DNA of 64,000 nt from Aegilops tauschii subsp. strangulata (Eukaryota; Streptophyta; Magnoliopsida; Poales; Poaceae). The first letter of the stretch is position 1, and every line of letters begins with the position of its first letter. The DNA lies in NCBI RefSeq assembly GCF_002575655.3, contig NC_053035.3, positions 499,750,601-499,814,600 of the forward strand, in the 5' to 3' direction. Both the position numbers and the translations under genes were made by a program. The notes beneath the pieces are model-generated. The model worked only from the letters and a program-made list of their open reading frames with translations, was not told the DNA's origin and made no database searches. Below, piece after piece: positions 34,019 through 44,405 of the stretch.

Positions 34019-35770
34019 TTGGCCCATGCTAATGTTGCCCTCAACTTCAACGCGTTCCTAGAGAAAACCAAGCTGAAAGATGATGGCAGCAACTATACGG
34101 ACTGGGTCCGGAACCTGAGGATCATCCTCATAGCTGCCAAGAAAGATTATGTCCTAGAAGCACCTTTAGGTGACGCACCCATCCCAGAGAACCAAGACGT
34201 TATGAACGCTTGGCAGCAGCGTGCTGATGATTACTCCCTCGTTCAGTGCGGCATGCTTTACAGCTTAGAACCGGGGCTCCAAAAGCGTTTTGAGCAACAC
34301 GGATCATATGAGATGTTCGAAGAGCTGAAAATGGTTTTCCAAGCTCATGCCCGGGTCGAGAGATATGAAGTCTCCGACAAGTTCTTCAGTTGTAAGATGG
34401 AGGAAAATAGTTCTGTCAGTGAGCACATACTCAAAATGTCTGGGTTACACAACCGCTTGACTCAGCTGGGAGTTAATCTCCCGGATTACGCGGTCATTGA
34501 CAGAATCCTTCAGTCGCTTCCACCGAGCTACAAGAGCTTTGTGATGAACTTCAATATGCAGGGGATGGAAAAGACCATTCCTGAGGTATATTCAATGCTG
34601 AAATCAGCGGAGGTGGAGATCAAAAAGGAACATCAAGTGTTGATGGTGAATAAAACCACTAAGTTCAAGAAAGGCAAGGGTAAGAAGAACTTCAAGAAGG
34701 ACGGCAAGGGAGTTGCCGCGCCCGGTAAGCCAGTTGCCGGGAAGAAGCCAAAGAATGGACCCAAGCCTGAGACTGAGTGCTTTTATTGCAAGGGAAGTGG
34801 TCACTGGAAGCGGAACTGCCCCAAGTACTTAGCGGACAAGAAGGCCGGCAACACCAAAGGTATATGTGATATACATGTTATTGACGTGTACCTTACCAGC
34901 ACTCGTAGTAGCTCCTGGGTATTTGATACCGGTGCGGTTGCTCATATTTGTAACTCAAAGCAGGAGCTGCGGAATAAACGGAGACTGGCAAAGGACGAGG
35001 TGACGATGCGCGTCGGGAATGGTTCCAAGGTCGATGTGATCGCCGTCGGCACGCTACCTCTACATTTACCTACGAGATTAGTTTTAAACCTCAATAATTG
35101 TTATTTAGTGCCAGCTTTGAGCATGAACATTGTATCAGGATCTCGTTTAATTCGAGATGGCTACTCATTTAAATCCGAGAATAATGGTTGTTCTATTTAT
35201 ATGAGAGATATGTTTTATGGTCATGCCCCGCTGGTTAATGGTTTATCCTTAATGAATCTCGAACGTAGTGTTACACATATTCATAGTGTGAGTACCAAAA
35301 GATGTAAGGTTGATAATGATAGTCCCACATACTTGTGGCACTGTCGTCTTGGTCACATTGGTGTCAAGCGCATGAAGAAGCTCCATGCTGATAGACTTTT
35401 AGAGTCTCTTGATTACGAATCATTTGACACGTGCGAACCATGCCTCATGGGTAAGATGACCAAGACTCCGTTCTCTGGAACAATGGAGCGAGCAACCAAA
35501 TTATTGGAAATCATACATACTGATGTGTGCGGTCCAATGAGTGTTGAGGCTCGCGGTGGCTATCGTTATGTTCTCACTCTCACTGATGACTTGAGTAGAT
35601 ATGGGTATGTCTACCTAATGAAACACAAGTCTGAGACCTTTGAAAAGTTCAAGGAATTTCAGAGTGAGGTTGAGAATCAACGTGACAGGAAAATAAAATT
35701 CTTACGATCATATCGTGGAGGGGAATATTTGAGAACGAATTTGGCACACACTTACGGAAATGTGGAATAG
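34019..35770 (+). pseudogene. Copia A gag, protease and integrase N-part
   Basis: The frame opens at a TTG (34019) where the family would have ATG, so the start codon appears lost. Residues 1 to about 230 are the Copia-type gag (UBN2 region, LEPGLQKRFEQHGSYEMFEEL). A CCHC knuckle follows at C254-x2-C257-x4-H262-x4-C267. The protease motif is VFDTG with Asp 303. The GAG-pre-integrase block is YLWHCRLGHIGVKRMKKLH with CEPCLMGK. In the integrase core, HTDVCGP has Asp 502, but the second catalytic Asp is Tyr (RSYRGGEY, residue 565). A one-base loss near 35732 shifts the frame to a stop at 35770. Gag packages the RNA, protease processes the polyprotein and integrase inserts cDNA; this copy has lost start, frame and one catalytic residue. 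Confidence 0.9.
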
Positions 35771-36195
35771 TTTCACAACTCACGCCCCCTGGAACACCTC
35801 AGCGAAATGGTGTGTCCGAACGTCGTAATTGCACTCTATTGGATATGGTGCGATCTATGATGTCTCTTACCGATCTACTGCTCTCATTTTGGGGCTATGC
35901 TTTAGAGACTGCCACATTCACTTTAAATAGGGCTCCGTCGAAATCCGTTGAGACGACACCGTATGAATTATGGTTTGGGAAGAAACCTAAGCTGTCGTTT
36001 CTAAAAGTTTGGGGATGCGATGCTTATGTCAAGAAACTTCAACCTGAAAAGCTCGAACCCAAGTCGGAAAAATGCGCCTTCATAGGATACCCTAAGGAAA
36101 CCATTGGGTATACCTTCTACCTCAGATCTGAAGGCAAGATCTTTGTTGCCAAGAACGGGTCCTTTCTAGAGAAAGAGTTTCTCTCAAAGAAGTAA
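35771..36195 (+). pseudogene. Copia A integrase C-part
   Basis: The frame resumes after the shift: CGIVSQLTPPGTPQRNG, then SERRNCTLLDMVRSMMSL, WGYALETATFTLNRAPSKS and PYELWFGKKPKLSFLKVWG (integrase C-terminal region). It ends ...EKEFLSKK with a stop at 36193-36195. The Glu of GVSERRN, the third catalytic position, is kept. Compared with Copia B, one base is missing near 36184, causing the stop. Confidence 0.85.
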
Positions 36196-36206
36196 GTGGG
36201 TGTAAA

Positions 36207-37364
36207 GTGGAACTTGATGAAGTACTACCTCTTGAACCGGAAAGTAGCGCAGCTCAGGAAGATGTTCCTGTGGTGCCTGCACTGACTAGAGAGGAAGCTA
36301 ATGATGATGATCAAGGTACTTCGGATCAAGTTACTACTGAACTTCGTAGGTCCACGAGGACATGTTCCACACCAGAGTGGTATGGCAACCCTGTCCTGGA
36401 AATCATGTTGTTAGACAACGGTGAACCTTCGAACTATGAAGAAGCAATGGCGGGCCCAGATTCCGACAAATGGCTAGAAGTCATGAAATCCGAGATAGGA
36501 TCCATGTATGAAAACGAAGTATGGACTTTGACTGACTTGCCCGATGATCGGCGAGCCATAGAAAATAAATGGATCTTTAAGAAGAAGACAGACGCGGATG
36601 GTAATGTGACCATCTATAAGGCTCGACTTGTCGCTAAGGGTTATCGACAAGATCAAGGGGTTGACTACGATGAGACTTTCTCACCCGTAGCGAAGCTGAA
36701 GTCTGTCCGAATCATGTTAGCAATTGCCGCATTCTATGATTATGAGATATGGCAAATGGACGTCAAAACGGCATTCCTTAACGGCTTTCTTAAGGAAGAA
36801 TTGTATATGATGCAGCCGGAAGGTTTTGTCGATCCTAAGAATGCTAACAAGGTATGCAAGCTCCAGTGCTCCATCTATGGGCTGGTGCAAGCATCTCGGA
36901 GTTGGAACATTCGATTTGATGAGATGATCAAAGCGTTTGGGTTTACACAGACTTATGGAGAAGCCTGTGTTTACAAGAAATTGAGTGGGAGCTCTGTAGC
37001 ATTTCTCATATTATATGTGGATGACATATTGTTGATGGGAAATGATATAGAATTCTTGGGAAGCATAAAGGACTACTTGAACAAGTGTTTTTCAATGAAG
37101 GACCTTGGAGAAGCTGCTTATATATTAGGCATCAAGATCTATAGAGATAGATCAAGATGCCTCATTGGTCTTTCACAAAGTATGTACCTTGACAAGATAT
37201 TGAAGAAGTTCAATATGGATCAGTCCAAGAAGCGGTTCTTGCCTGTATTGCAAGGTGTGCAGTTGAGCACGGCTCAATGCCCGACCACGGCAGAAGATGA
37301 GTGTCGTCCCCTATGCCTCGGCCATAGGGTCTATTATGTATGCCATGCTGTGTACCAGACCTGA
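36207..37364 (+). pseudogene. Copia A reverse transcriptase
   Basis: RVT_2 domain: EIGSMYENEVWTLTDLPDD, NKWIFKKKTDADGNVTIYKA, RLVAKGYRQDQGVDYDETFS, WQMDVKTAFLNGFL, LYMMQPEGFVDP, YGLVQASRSWN and the catalytic YVDD at residues 270-273 (37014-37025), all readable. The frame breaks near 37298 after TAEDE, where about 11 bases present in Copia B are missing, and ends at 37364. The start given is only where this frame opens. Confidence 0.9.
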
Positions 37365-37986
37365 TGTAAACCTTGCCGTAAGTTTGGTAGGAAGGTACCA
37401 AAGTAATCCCGGCATGGAACACTAGACAGCGGTCAAGAATATCCTGAAGTACCTGAAGAGGACTAAGGATATGTTTCTCGTTTATGGAGGTGACGAAGAG
37501 CTCGTCGTAAAGGGTTACGTCGATGCTAGCTTCGACACAGATCTGGATGACTCTAAGTCACAAACCGGATACGTGTATATTTTGAATGGTGGGGCAGTAA
37601 GCTGGTGCAGTTGCAAGCAAAGCGTTGTGGCGGGATCTACATGTGAAGCGGAATACATGGCTGCCTCAGAGGCAGCACAAGAAGCAATCTAGGTGAAGGA
37701 GTTCATTACCGACCTAGGAGTTATTCCCAATGCATCGGGCCCGATGACTCTCTTCTGTGACAACACTGGAGCTATTGCCCTTGCCAAGGAGCCCAGGTTT
37801 CACAGGAAGACCAGGCTATTCAAGCGTCGCTTCAACTCCATTCGTGAAAATGTTCAAAATGGAGACATAGATATTTGTAAAGTACATACGGACCTGAATG
37901 TAGCAGATCCGTTGACTAAACCTCTCCCTAGAGCAAAACATGATCAACACCAGAACTCTATGGGTGTTCGATTCATCACAATGTAA
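37365..37986 (+). pseudogene. Copia A RNase H
   Basis: The frame after the break reads ...LVGRYQSNPGMEH with a TAG near 37422, then 37471-37692 (VKGYVDASFDTDLDDSKSQT, SWCSCKQSVVAGSTCEAEYM) and, after a TAG at 37690-37692 where the family has Trp, VKEFITDLGVIP, LFCDNTGAIALAKEPRFH and VHTDLNVADPLTKPL to 37986. RNase H acidic residues (YVDAS, EAEYM, CDN) are visible. Two in-frame stops disable it. Confidence 0.87.
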
Positions 37987-38004
37987 CTAGATTATTGACT
38001 CTAG

Positions 38005-38018
38005 TGCAAGTGGGAGAC
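38005..38018 (+). other. Copia A polypurine tract
   Basis: TGCAAGTGGGAGAC directly before the 3' LTR; plus-strand primer for cDNA synthesis. Identical in Copia B (50468-50481). Confidence 0.85.
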
Positions 38019-39697
38019 TGTTGGAAATATGCCCTAGAGGCAATAATAAAATGGTTATTATTATATTTCCTTGTTCATGATAATTGTCTATTGTTCATGC
38101 TATAATTGTGTTATCCGGAAATCGTAATACATGTCCGAATACATAGACCACAACATGTCCCTAGTGAGCCTCTAGTTGACTAGCTCGTTGATCAACAGAT
38201 AGTCATGGTTTCCTGACTATGGACATTGGATGTCATTGATAACGGGATCACATCATTAGGAGAATGATGTGATGGACAAGACCCAATCCTAAGCATAGCA
38301 CAAGCTCGTGTAGTTCATTTGCTAGAGCTTTTCCAAATGTCAAGTATCATTTCCTTAGACCATGAGATTGTGCAACTCCCGGATACCATAGGAGTGCTTT
38401 GGGTGTGCCAAACGTCACAACGTAACTGGGTGGCTATAAAGGTGCACTACGGGTATCTCCGAAAGTGTCTGTTGGGTTGGCACGAATCGAGACTGGGATT
38501 TGTCACTCCGTATGACGGAGAGGTATCTCTGGGCCCACTCGGTAATGCATCATCATAATGAGCTCAATGTGACCAAGTGTTTGGTCACGGGATCATGCAT
38601 TACGGTACAAGTAAAGTGACTTGCCGGTAACGAGATTGAACAAGGTATTGGGATACCGACGATCGAATCTCGGGCAAGTAACGTACCGATTGACAAAGGG
38701 AATTGTATACGGGATTGATTGAATCCTCGACATCGTGGTTCATCCGATGAGATCATCGTGGAACATGTGGGAGCCAACATGGGTATCCAGATCCCGCTGT
38801 TGGTTATTGACCGGAGAGTCGTCTCGGTCATGTCTGCATGTCTCCCGAACCCGTAGGGTCTACACACTTAAGGTTCGGTGACGCTAGAGTTGTAGAGATA
38901 TTAGTATGCGGTTAACCGAAAGTTGTTCGGAGTCCCGGATGAGATCCCGGACGTCACGAGGAGTTCCGGAATGGTCCGGAGGTAAAGATATATATATGCG
39001 AAGTCCTATTTTGGCCATCGGAAAATGTTCGGGATTTTTCGGTATTGTACCGGGAAGGTTCTAGAAGGTTCCGAAGTGGGGCCCACCTGCATGGGGGGAC
39101 CCACATGAACGTGGGTAGTGGGGACAAGGCCCCACACCCCTGGTCAAGGCGCACCAAGATCCCACCTTAGAAGGAATAAGATCATATCCCGAAGGGATAA
39201 GATCAAGATCCCTAAAAAGGGGGATAACAATCGGTGGGGAAGGGAAATGATGGGATTTCTTTCCCCCACCTTTGCCAATGCCCCAATGGACTTGGAGGGC
39301 AAGAAACCAGCCCCCTCCACCCCTATATATAGTGGGGAGGCGCATGGGAGCAGCACCCCAAGCCCTGGCGCCTCCCTCCCTCCCGTGACACCTCTTCCTC
39401 CCCGCTTGCGCTTGGCGAAGCCCTGCCGGGATCCCGCTACTTCCACCACCACGTCGTCGTGCTGCTGGATCTCCATCAACTTCTCCTTCCCCCTTGCTGG
39501 ATCAAGAAGGAGGAGACGTCCCCGCTCCGTACGTGTGTTGAACGCGGAGGTGCCGTCCATTCGGCGCTAGGATCATCGGTGATTTGGATCACGACGAGTA
39601 CGACTCCATCAACCCCTTTCTCTTGAATGCTTCCGCTCGCGATCTACAAGGGTATGTAGATGCACTCTTTTCCCTCTCCTTGCTAGAAGACTCCATA
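38019..39697 (+). repeat. Copia A 3' LTR, truncated, 1,679 bp
   Basis: Begins TGTTGGAAATATGCCC and follows the 5' LTR closely to GAAGACTCCATA at 39697, then jumps to Gypsy sequence (AATTCTTTGCACC). The final 55 bp of the LTR are deleted. Confidence 0.92.
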
Positions 39698-40642
39698 AAT
39701 TCTTTGCACCAAGTAGAGATACTACTTGTGCTTCCAAATATCCCTTAAACCCAGTCTTGCCATGAGAGTCCACCATATCTACCTATGGATTGAGTAAGAT
39801 CCTTCAAGTAAGTTGTCATCGGTGCAAGCAATAAAAATTGCTCTTTAAATATGTATGACTTATTAGTGTGGGAGAAAATAAGCTTTATACGATCTTGTAA
39901 TGTGGAAGAAATAAAAGCGACGGACTACATAATAAAGGTCCATATCACAAGTGGCAATATAAAGTGGCGTTCTTTCGCATTAAGATTTTGTGCATTCAAC
40001 CATGAAAGCGCATGACAACCTCTTCTTCCCTCTGCGGAGGGTCTATCTTTTACTATTATCTTCTACCTTATGCAAGAGTCATGGTTATCTTCACCTTTCC
40101 TTTTTACATTTTATCCTTTGGCAATCATAGTGTGTTGGAAAGATCCTGATACATATAGCCAATTGGATGTAAGTTAGCATGAACTATTATTGTTGAAATT
40201 ACCCTTGAGGTAAAAGGTTGGGAGGCAAAATTATAAGCCCCTATCTTTCTCTATGTCCGATTAAAACTCCGTAACCACAAGTATTGCATGAGTGTTAGCA
40301 ATTGTGAAAGACTAAATGATGGTTGAGTATGTGGACTTGCTGAAAAGCTCTTATATTGACTCTTTCTGATGTTATGATAAATTGCAATTGCTTCAGTGAC
40401 TGAGATTGTAGTTTGTTAGTTCTCAATGAAGTTTCAGATTCATAATTGACATTATGAATAGATTATTACTTAAGCATAAGAAATCATATGACGATATCCA
40501 TATATGTTGCTGTTATAAGAATGATCATGATGCCCTCATGTCCGTATTTTATTTTATCGACACCTCTGCCTCTAAACATGTGGAGATATTTATCGTTATC
40601 GGCTTCCGCTTGAGGACAAGCGAGGTCTAAGCTTGGGGGAGT
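39698..40642 (+). other. Gypsy 3' untranslated region, part 2, with polypurine tract
   Basis: Continuation of unit 1 after Copia A. It is non-coding and ends AAGCTTGGGGGAGT (40629-40642), the polypurine tract directly before LTR2. Unit 2 has the start and end of this stretch but lacks about 660 bp from the middle. Confidence 0.8.
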
Positions 40643-42146
40643 TGATACGTCCATTTTGCATCATGCTTTTATATCAATATTTATTGCATTATGGACTGTT
40701 ATTACACATTATGTCACAATACTTATGCCTATTCTCTCTTATTTTACAAGGTTTACATGAAGAGGGAGAATGCCGGCAGCTATAATTCTGGGCTGGAAAA
40801 GGAGCAAATATTAGAGACCTATTCTGCGCAACTCTAAAAGTCCTGAAACTCCACGGAAGTTATTTTTAGAAATAATAAAAAATATTGAGCGGAAGAAATA
40901 CCAGAGGGGGCCACCCACTAGGCACGAGGGTGGGGGGCGCGCCCCCGTGCCTCGTGGGCCACCTGGTGGCCCTCCGGTGGCCATCTTCTGCTATATGAAG
41001 TCTTTCGTCCGAAGAAAAATCATAAGCAAGCTTTCGGGACGAGACTCCGCCGCCACGAGGCGGAACCTTGGCGGAACCAATCTAGGGCTCTAGCGGAGCT
41101 GTTTTGCCGGGGACACTTCCCTCCGGGAGGGGGAAATCATCGCCATCGCCATCACCAACGCTCCTCTCATCGGGAGGGGGCCAATCTCCATCAACATCTT
41201 CACCAGCACCATCTCCTCTCAAACCCTAGTTCATCTCTTGTATCCAATTCTTGTCTCCGAGTCTGGGATTGGTACCTGTAGGTTGCTAGTAGTGTTGATT
41301 ACTCCTTGTAGTTGATGCTAGTCGGTTTATTTGGTGGAAGATCATATGTTCAGATCCATTATGCATATTAATACCCCTCTGATTATGAACATGAATATGC
41401 TTTGTGAGTAGTTACGTTTGTTCCTGAGGACATGGGAGAAGTCTTGCTATTAGTAGTCATGTGAATTTGGTATTCGTTCGATATTTTGATGAGATGTATG
41501 TTGTCTCTCCTCTAGTGGTGTTATGTGAAGGTCGACTACATGACACTTCACCATTATTTGGGCCTAGAGGAAGGCATTGGGATGTAATAAGTAGATGATG
41601 GGTTGCTAGAGTGACAGAAGCTTAAACCCTAGTTTATGTGTTGCTTCGTAAGCGGCTGATTTGGATCCATATGTTTCATGCTATGGTTAGGTTTACCTTA
41701 ATACTTCTTTTGTAGTTGCGGATGCTTGCAATAGGAGTTAATCATAAGTGGGATGCTTGTACAAGTAAGGACAGAACCCAAGCACCGGTCCACCCACATA
41801 TCAAATTATCAATGTACCGAACGCGAACCATATGAACGTGATGAAAACTAGCTTGACGATAATTCCCATGTGTCCTCGGGAGCGTTTTCCTTCATATAAG
41901 AAATTGTCCAGGCTTGTTCTTTGCTACAAAAAGGATTGGGCCACCTTGCTGCACTTTATTTACTTTTTTTACTTGTTGCTCGTTACTAATTACCTTATCA
42001 CTAAACTATCTGTTACCTATAATTTTAGTGCTTGCAGAGAATACCTTGCTGAAAACCGCTTATCATTTCCTTCTGCTCCTCGTTGGGTTCGACACTCTTA
42101 CTTATCGAAAGGACTATGATAGATCCCCTATACTTGTGGGTCATCA
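40643..42146 (+). repeat. Gypsy LTR2, 1,504 bp
   Basis: TGATACGTCC...GTGGGTCATCA. The longest of the three LTRs, containing the blocks missing from LTR1 and LTR3. It is preceded by the polypurine tract but followed directly by integrase-tail sequence (GAGGTCTATCG) instead of a primer-binding site. Confidence 0.92.
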
Positions 42147-42341
42147 GAGGTCTATCGTTCCGGTGCCATAAAAATCAACAACTTTGAAGGCGCAAATCCG
42201 AAGGTGATAAACGGTCAAAGAATCAAACATTATATCTCAGGTAATCCCATAAATATTGAAACTAATGTTATTGAAACCGTAACACCGGAGGAATACATAA
42301 GAGACACTTTCCAGAACGTTTCAGACTCCGAAAAGGAATAG
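42147..42341 (+). pseudogene. Gypsy unit 2: pol C-terminal tail
   Basis: In frame from the first base after LTR2: EVYRSGAIKINNFEGANP to NVSDSEKE and a TAG. It matches the last 65 codons of pol in unit 1 (29518-29712) with few changes. All upstream gag and pol of this unit is missing. Confidence 0.88.
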
Positions 42342-42668
42342 GTATGTGGTACGGTAAGTAAACCGACTCCAAAACAGTTCTAATGGCAACTTTTCTTCGT
42401 TTTGGAATATTAGAAAAATAGGAAAATAAGAAGCAGCCCGGGAAGGACACGAGGCCTCCACGAGGGTGGAGGGCGCGCCCTACCCCCCTGGGTGCGCCCC
42501 CCTGCCTCTTGCGCACCTCGTGCACTCTCCGGACTCCGTTTTCTTGCACGATACTTCTTTCGGCCGGTAAAAATTCATTATATAATCTCCCGAAGGTTTT
42601 GACTCCTGTATCACACAAATATCCTCTGTTTTCGTTTCGAGCTGTTTTCCTGACAGATCTAGATCATC

Positions 42669-43190
42669 ATGACGTCTCCAAGCGCCCCCAAGGACAAGTT
42701 CTTCAAGAAGGTCATCAACCCCTACCTCGCGGAAGTGCTGCAACACCCTCAAACCATTGAGATGCGTGATGGGTTGCTGCACATCCGTGATGTTGAGGGA
42801 CCAAGGAGGACCGGAAGCGTGGAGACGAGGCTCAAAGCAATGGAGCAACAAGTTTTCAAGTGCCAGGGGATGGTGGAACGTGGACTCAACGCCAACCACA
42901 TGATGATCGCGGAGTTCACCAACAACCACAAGCTGGATGCCAATAACATTGGGGACACCATCTTCAAGCTTCACGAGAAGATCGAGCATCTCCAAGCCCA
43001 AATCTATGACCTGCAAAACCAAAACTGTGAGTATGAATATAGATTCAAGAGGATGAGTTTGGCTGCAGATTTGAGGATCCCGGAGACTCGATCATCCTTC
43101 TATGATGGTGAGCCTATGCCTTGGAAGATGGACGACAAGCCCACATCATCAACAACTCCACCATCTTCTTCACCAGCAAAGGAGATATAA
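42669..43190 (+). CDS. Gypsy downstream ORF (unit 2), 173 aa, coiled-coil-like
   Basis: Starts MTSPSAPKDKFFKKVINPYL and ends TTPPSSSPAKEI. The middle (ETRLKAMEQQVFKCQGMVER, TIFKLHEKIEHLQAQIYDLQ) has heptad-like Leu/Ile spacing typical of a coiled coil. It follows a leader with the same GC-rich palindrome (42462-42512) and a pre-ATG TTTTCCTGACAG similar to unit 1. The core is unrelated by eye to the 121-aa ORF of unit 1, although the flanks match closely. The frame is intact in an otherwise dead element. Function unknown; no signal peptide or membrane segment is evident. Confidence 0.6.
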   Translation: MTSPSAPKDKFFKKVINPYLAEVLQHPQTIEMRDGLLHIRDVEGPRRTGSVETRLKAMEQQVFKCQGMVERGLNANHMMIAEFTNNHKLDANNIGDTIFKLHEKIEHLQAQIYDLQNQNCEYEYRFKRMSLAADLRIPETRSSFYDGEPMPWKMDDKPTSSTTPPSSSPAKEI

Positions 43191-44006
43191 TCACATGGGT
43201 ATGGGCACTCCCCTTGGCAACTGCCAAGCTTGGGGGAGGTGCCCCGGTATCGTATCACATCACATCTCTATCTTTACCGTTTTTCTTAGTTCGATCCTTT
43301 TAGTAATATCTTGATCTAGTAGAATAAAGTTTCAGTATGATTTAGCTTTGAGTTTTGAGTTTTGCTTTATGACCCCTCTATGTAATTGAGCCCGTGAGCT
43401 ATACATAATAAAGATTAGTGTTGAGTCAAGGGCTTGATTATCTTGCTATGATCTTGAGTGAATAAAAGAAAAAGAAAGAATAAAAAGAAACAAAGAGATC
43501 ATATTGATCTTATGGAGAGTAATGACTTCACATATAAAGAGTACGATGGTTAAAAGTTGTTGAGAGATTGACAAACATAGTTTTGGTCATCGTTGCAATT
43601 AATAGGAAGTAACAAAGAAAGAGAGGTTTCACATATAAATATACTATCTTGGACATCTTTTATGATTTTGAGCACTCATTAAAGTATGACATGCTAAAGA
43701 GTTGATGTTGGACAAGGAAGACAACGTAATGGGTTATGTTTTCTCATATCCAAAATAAAGTATATTGTCATGGATCATCCAACATGTTGAGTTTGCCTTT
43801 CCCCCTCATGCTAGCCAAATTCTTTGCACCAAGTAGAGATGCTACTTATGCTTCCAAATATCTTTAAACCAAGTTTTGCCATGAGAGTCCTCCATATCTA
43901 CCTATGGATTGAGTAAGATCCTTCAAGTAAGTTGTCATTGGTGCAAGCAATAAAAATTGCTCTCTAAATATGTATGAGGACAAGCGAGGTCTAAGCTTGG
44001 GGGAGT
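43191..44006 (+). other. Gypsy unit 2: 3' untranslated region with internal deletion
   Basis: Follows unit 1 (30413-31018, then 39698 on). At 43975-43977 (TGA) it jumps from TATGTATGA to GGACAAGCGAGG, omitting about 660 bp kept in unit 1. It ends in AAGCTTGGGGGAGT before LTR3. Confidence 0.8.
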
Positions 44007-44405
44007 TGATACGTCCATTTGCATCATGCTTTTATATCGATATTTATTGCATTATAGACTGTTATTACACATTATGTCACAATAGTTATGACTATTCTCT
44101 CTTCTTTTACTAGGTTTACATAAAGAGGGAGAATGCCGGCAGCTGGAATTCTGGGCTGGAAAAGGAGCAAATATTGGAGACCTATTCTGCACAACTCCAA
44201 AAGTCCTGAAACTCCACGGAAGTTATTTTTGGAAATAATAAAAAATACTGAGCGAAGAAAATACCAGAGAGGGCCCACACCCTGGCCACGAGGGTGGGGG
44301 GCGTGCCCTAACCCCCTGGGCGCGCCCCCTGCCTCTCGTGGTCCCCCTGGTGGCCCTCCGGTGCCCATCTTCTGCTATATGAAGTCTTTCGTCCGAGAAA
44401 CAAAT
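44007..44405 (+). repeat. Gypsy LTR3, left part
   Basis: TGATACGTCCATTTGCATC onward, up to GTCCGAGAAACAAAT, where Copia B is inserted. LTR3 resumes at 52203. Confidence 0.9.

Larger units (their letters stand above)
31019..39697 (+). mobile_element. Copia A: BARE-1/WIS/Angela-type LTR retrotransposon, nearly full length
   Basis: 5' LTR 31019-32744, primer site, leader, gag-pol (34019-37986), polypurine tract, 3' LTR 38019-39697 (truncated). It is inserted in the Gypsy 3' untranslated region, which reads ...GCCTTTCTCC before it and AATTCTTTGCACC after it. The same stretch in unit 2 is uninterrupted (43790-43825). The right target duplication was lost with the last 55 bp of the 3' LTR and about 10 bp of flank. 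The two LTRs are very similar by eye, which suggests a fairly recent insertion. Confidence 0.93.

Noticed and set aside
23747..42146. A simple complete Gypsy element ending at LTR2
   Set aside because: The five bases after LTR2 (GAGGT) do not match CCAGG, whereas those after LTR3 do.
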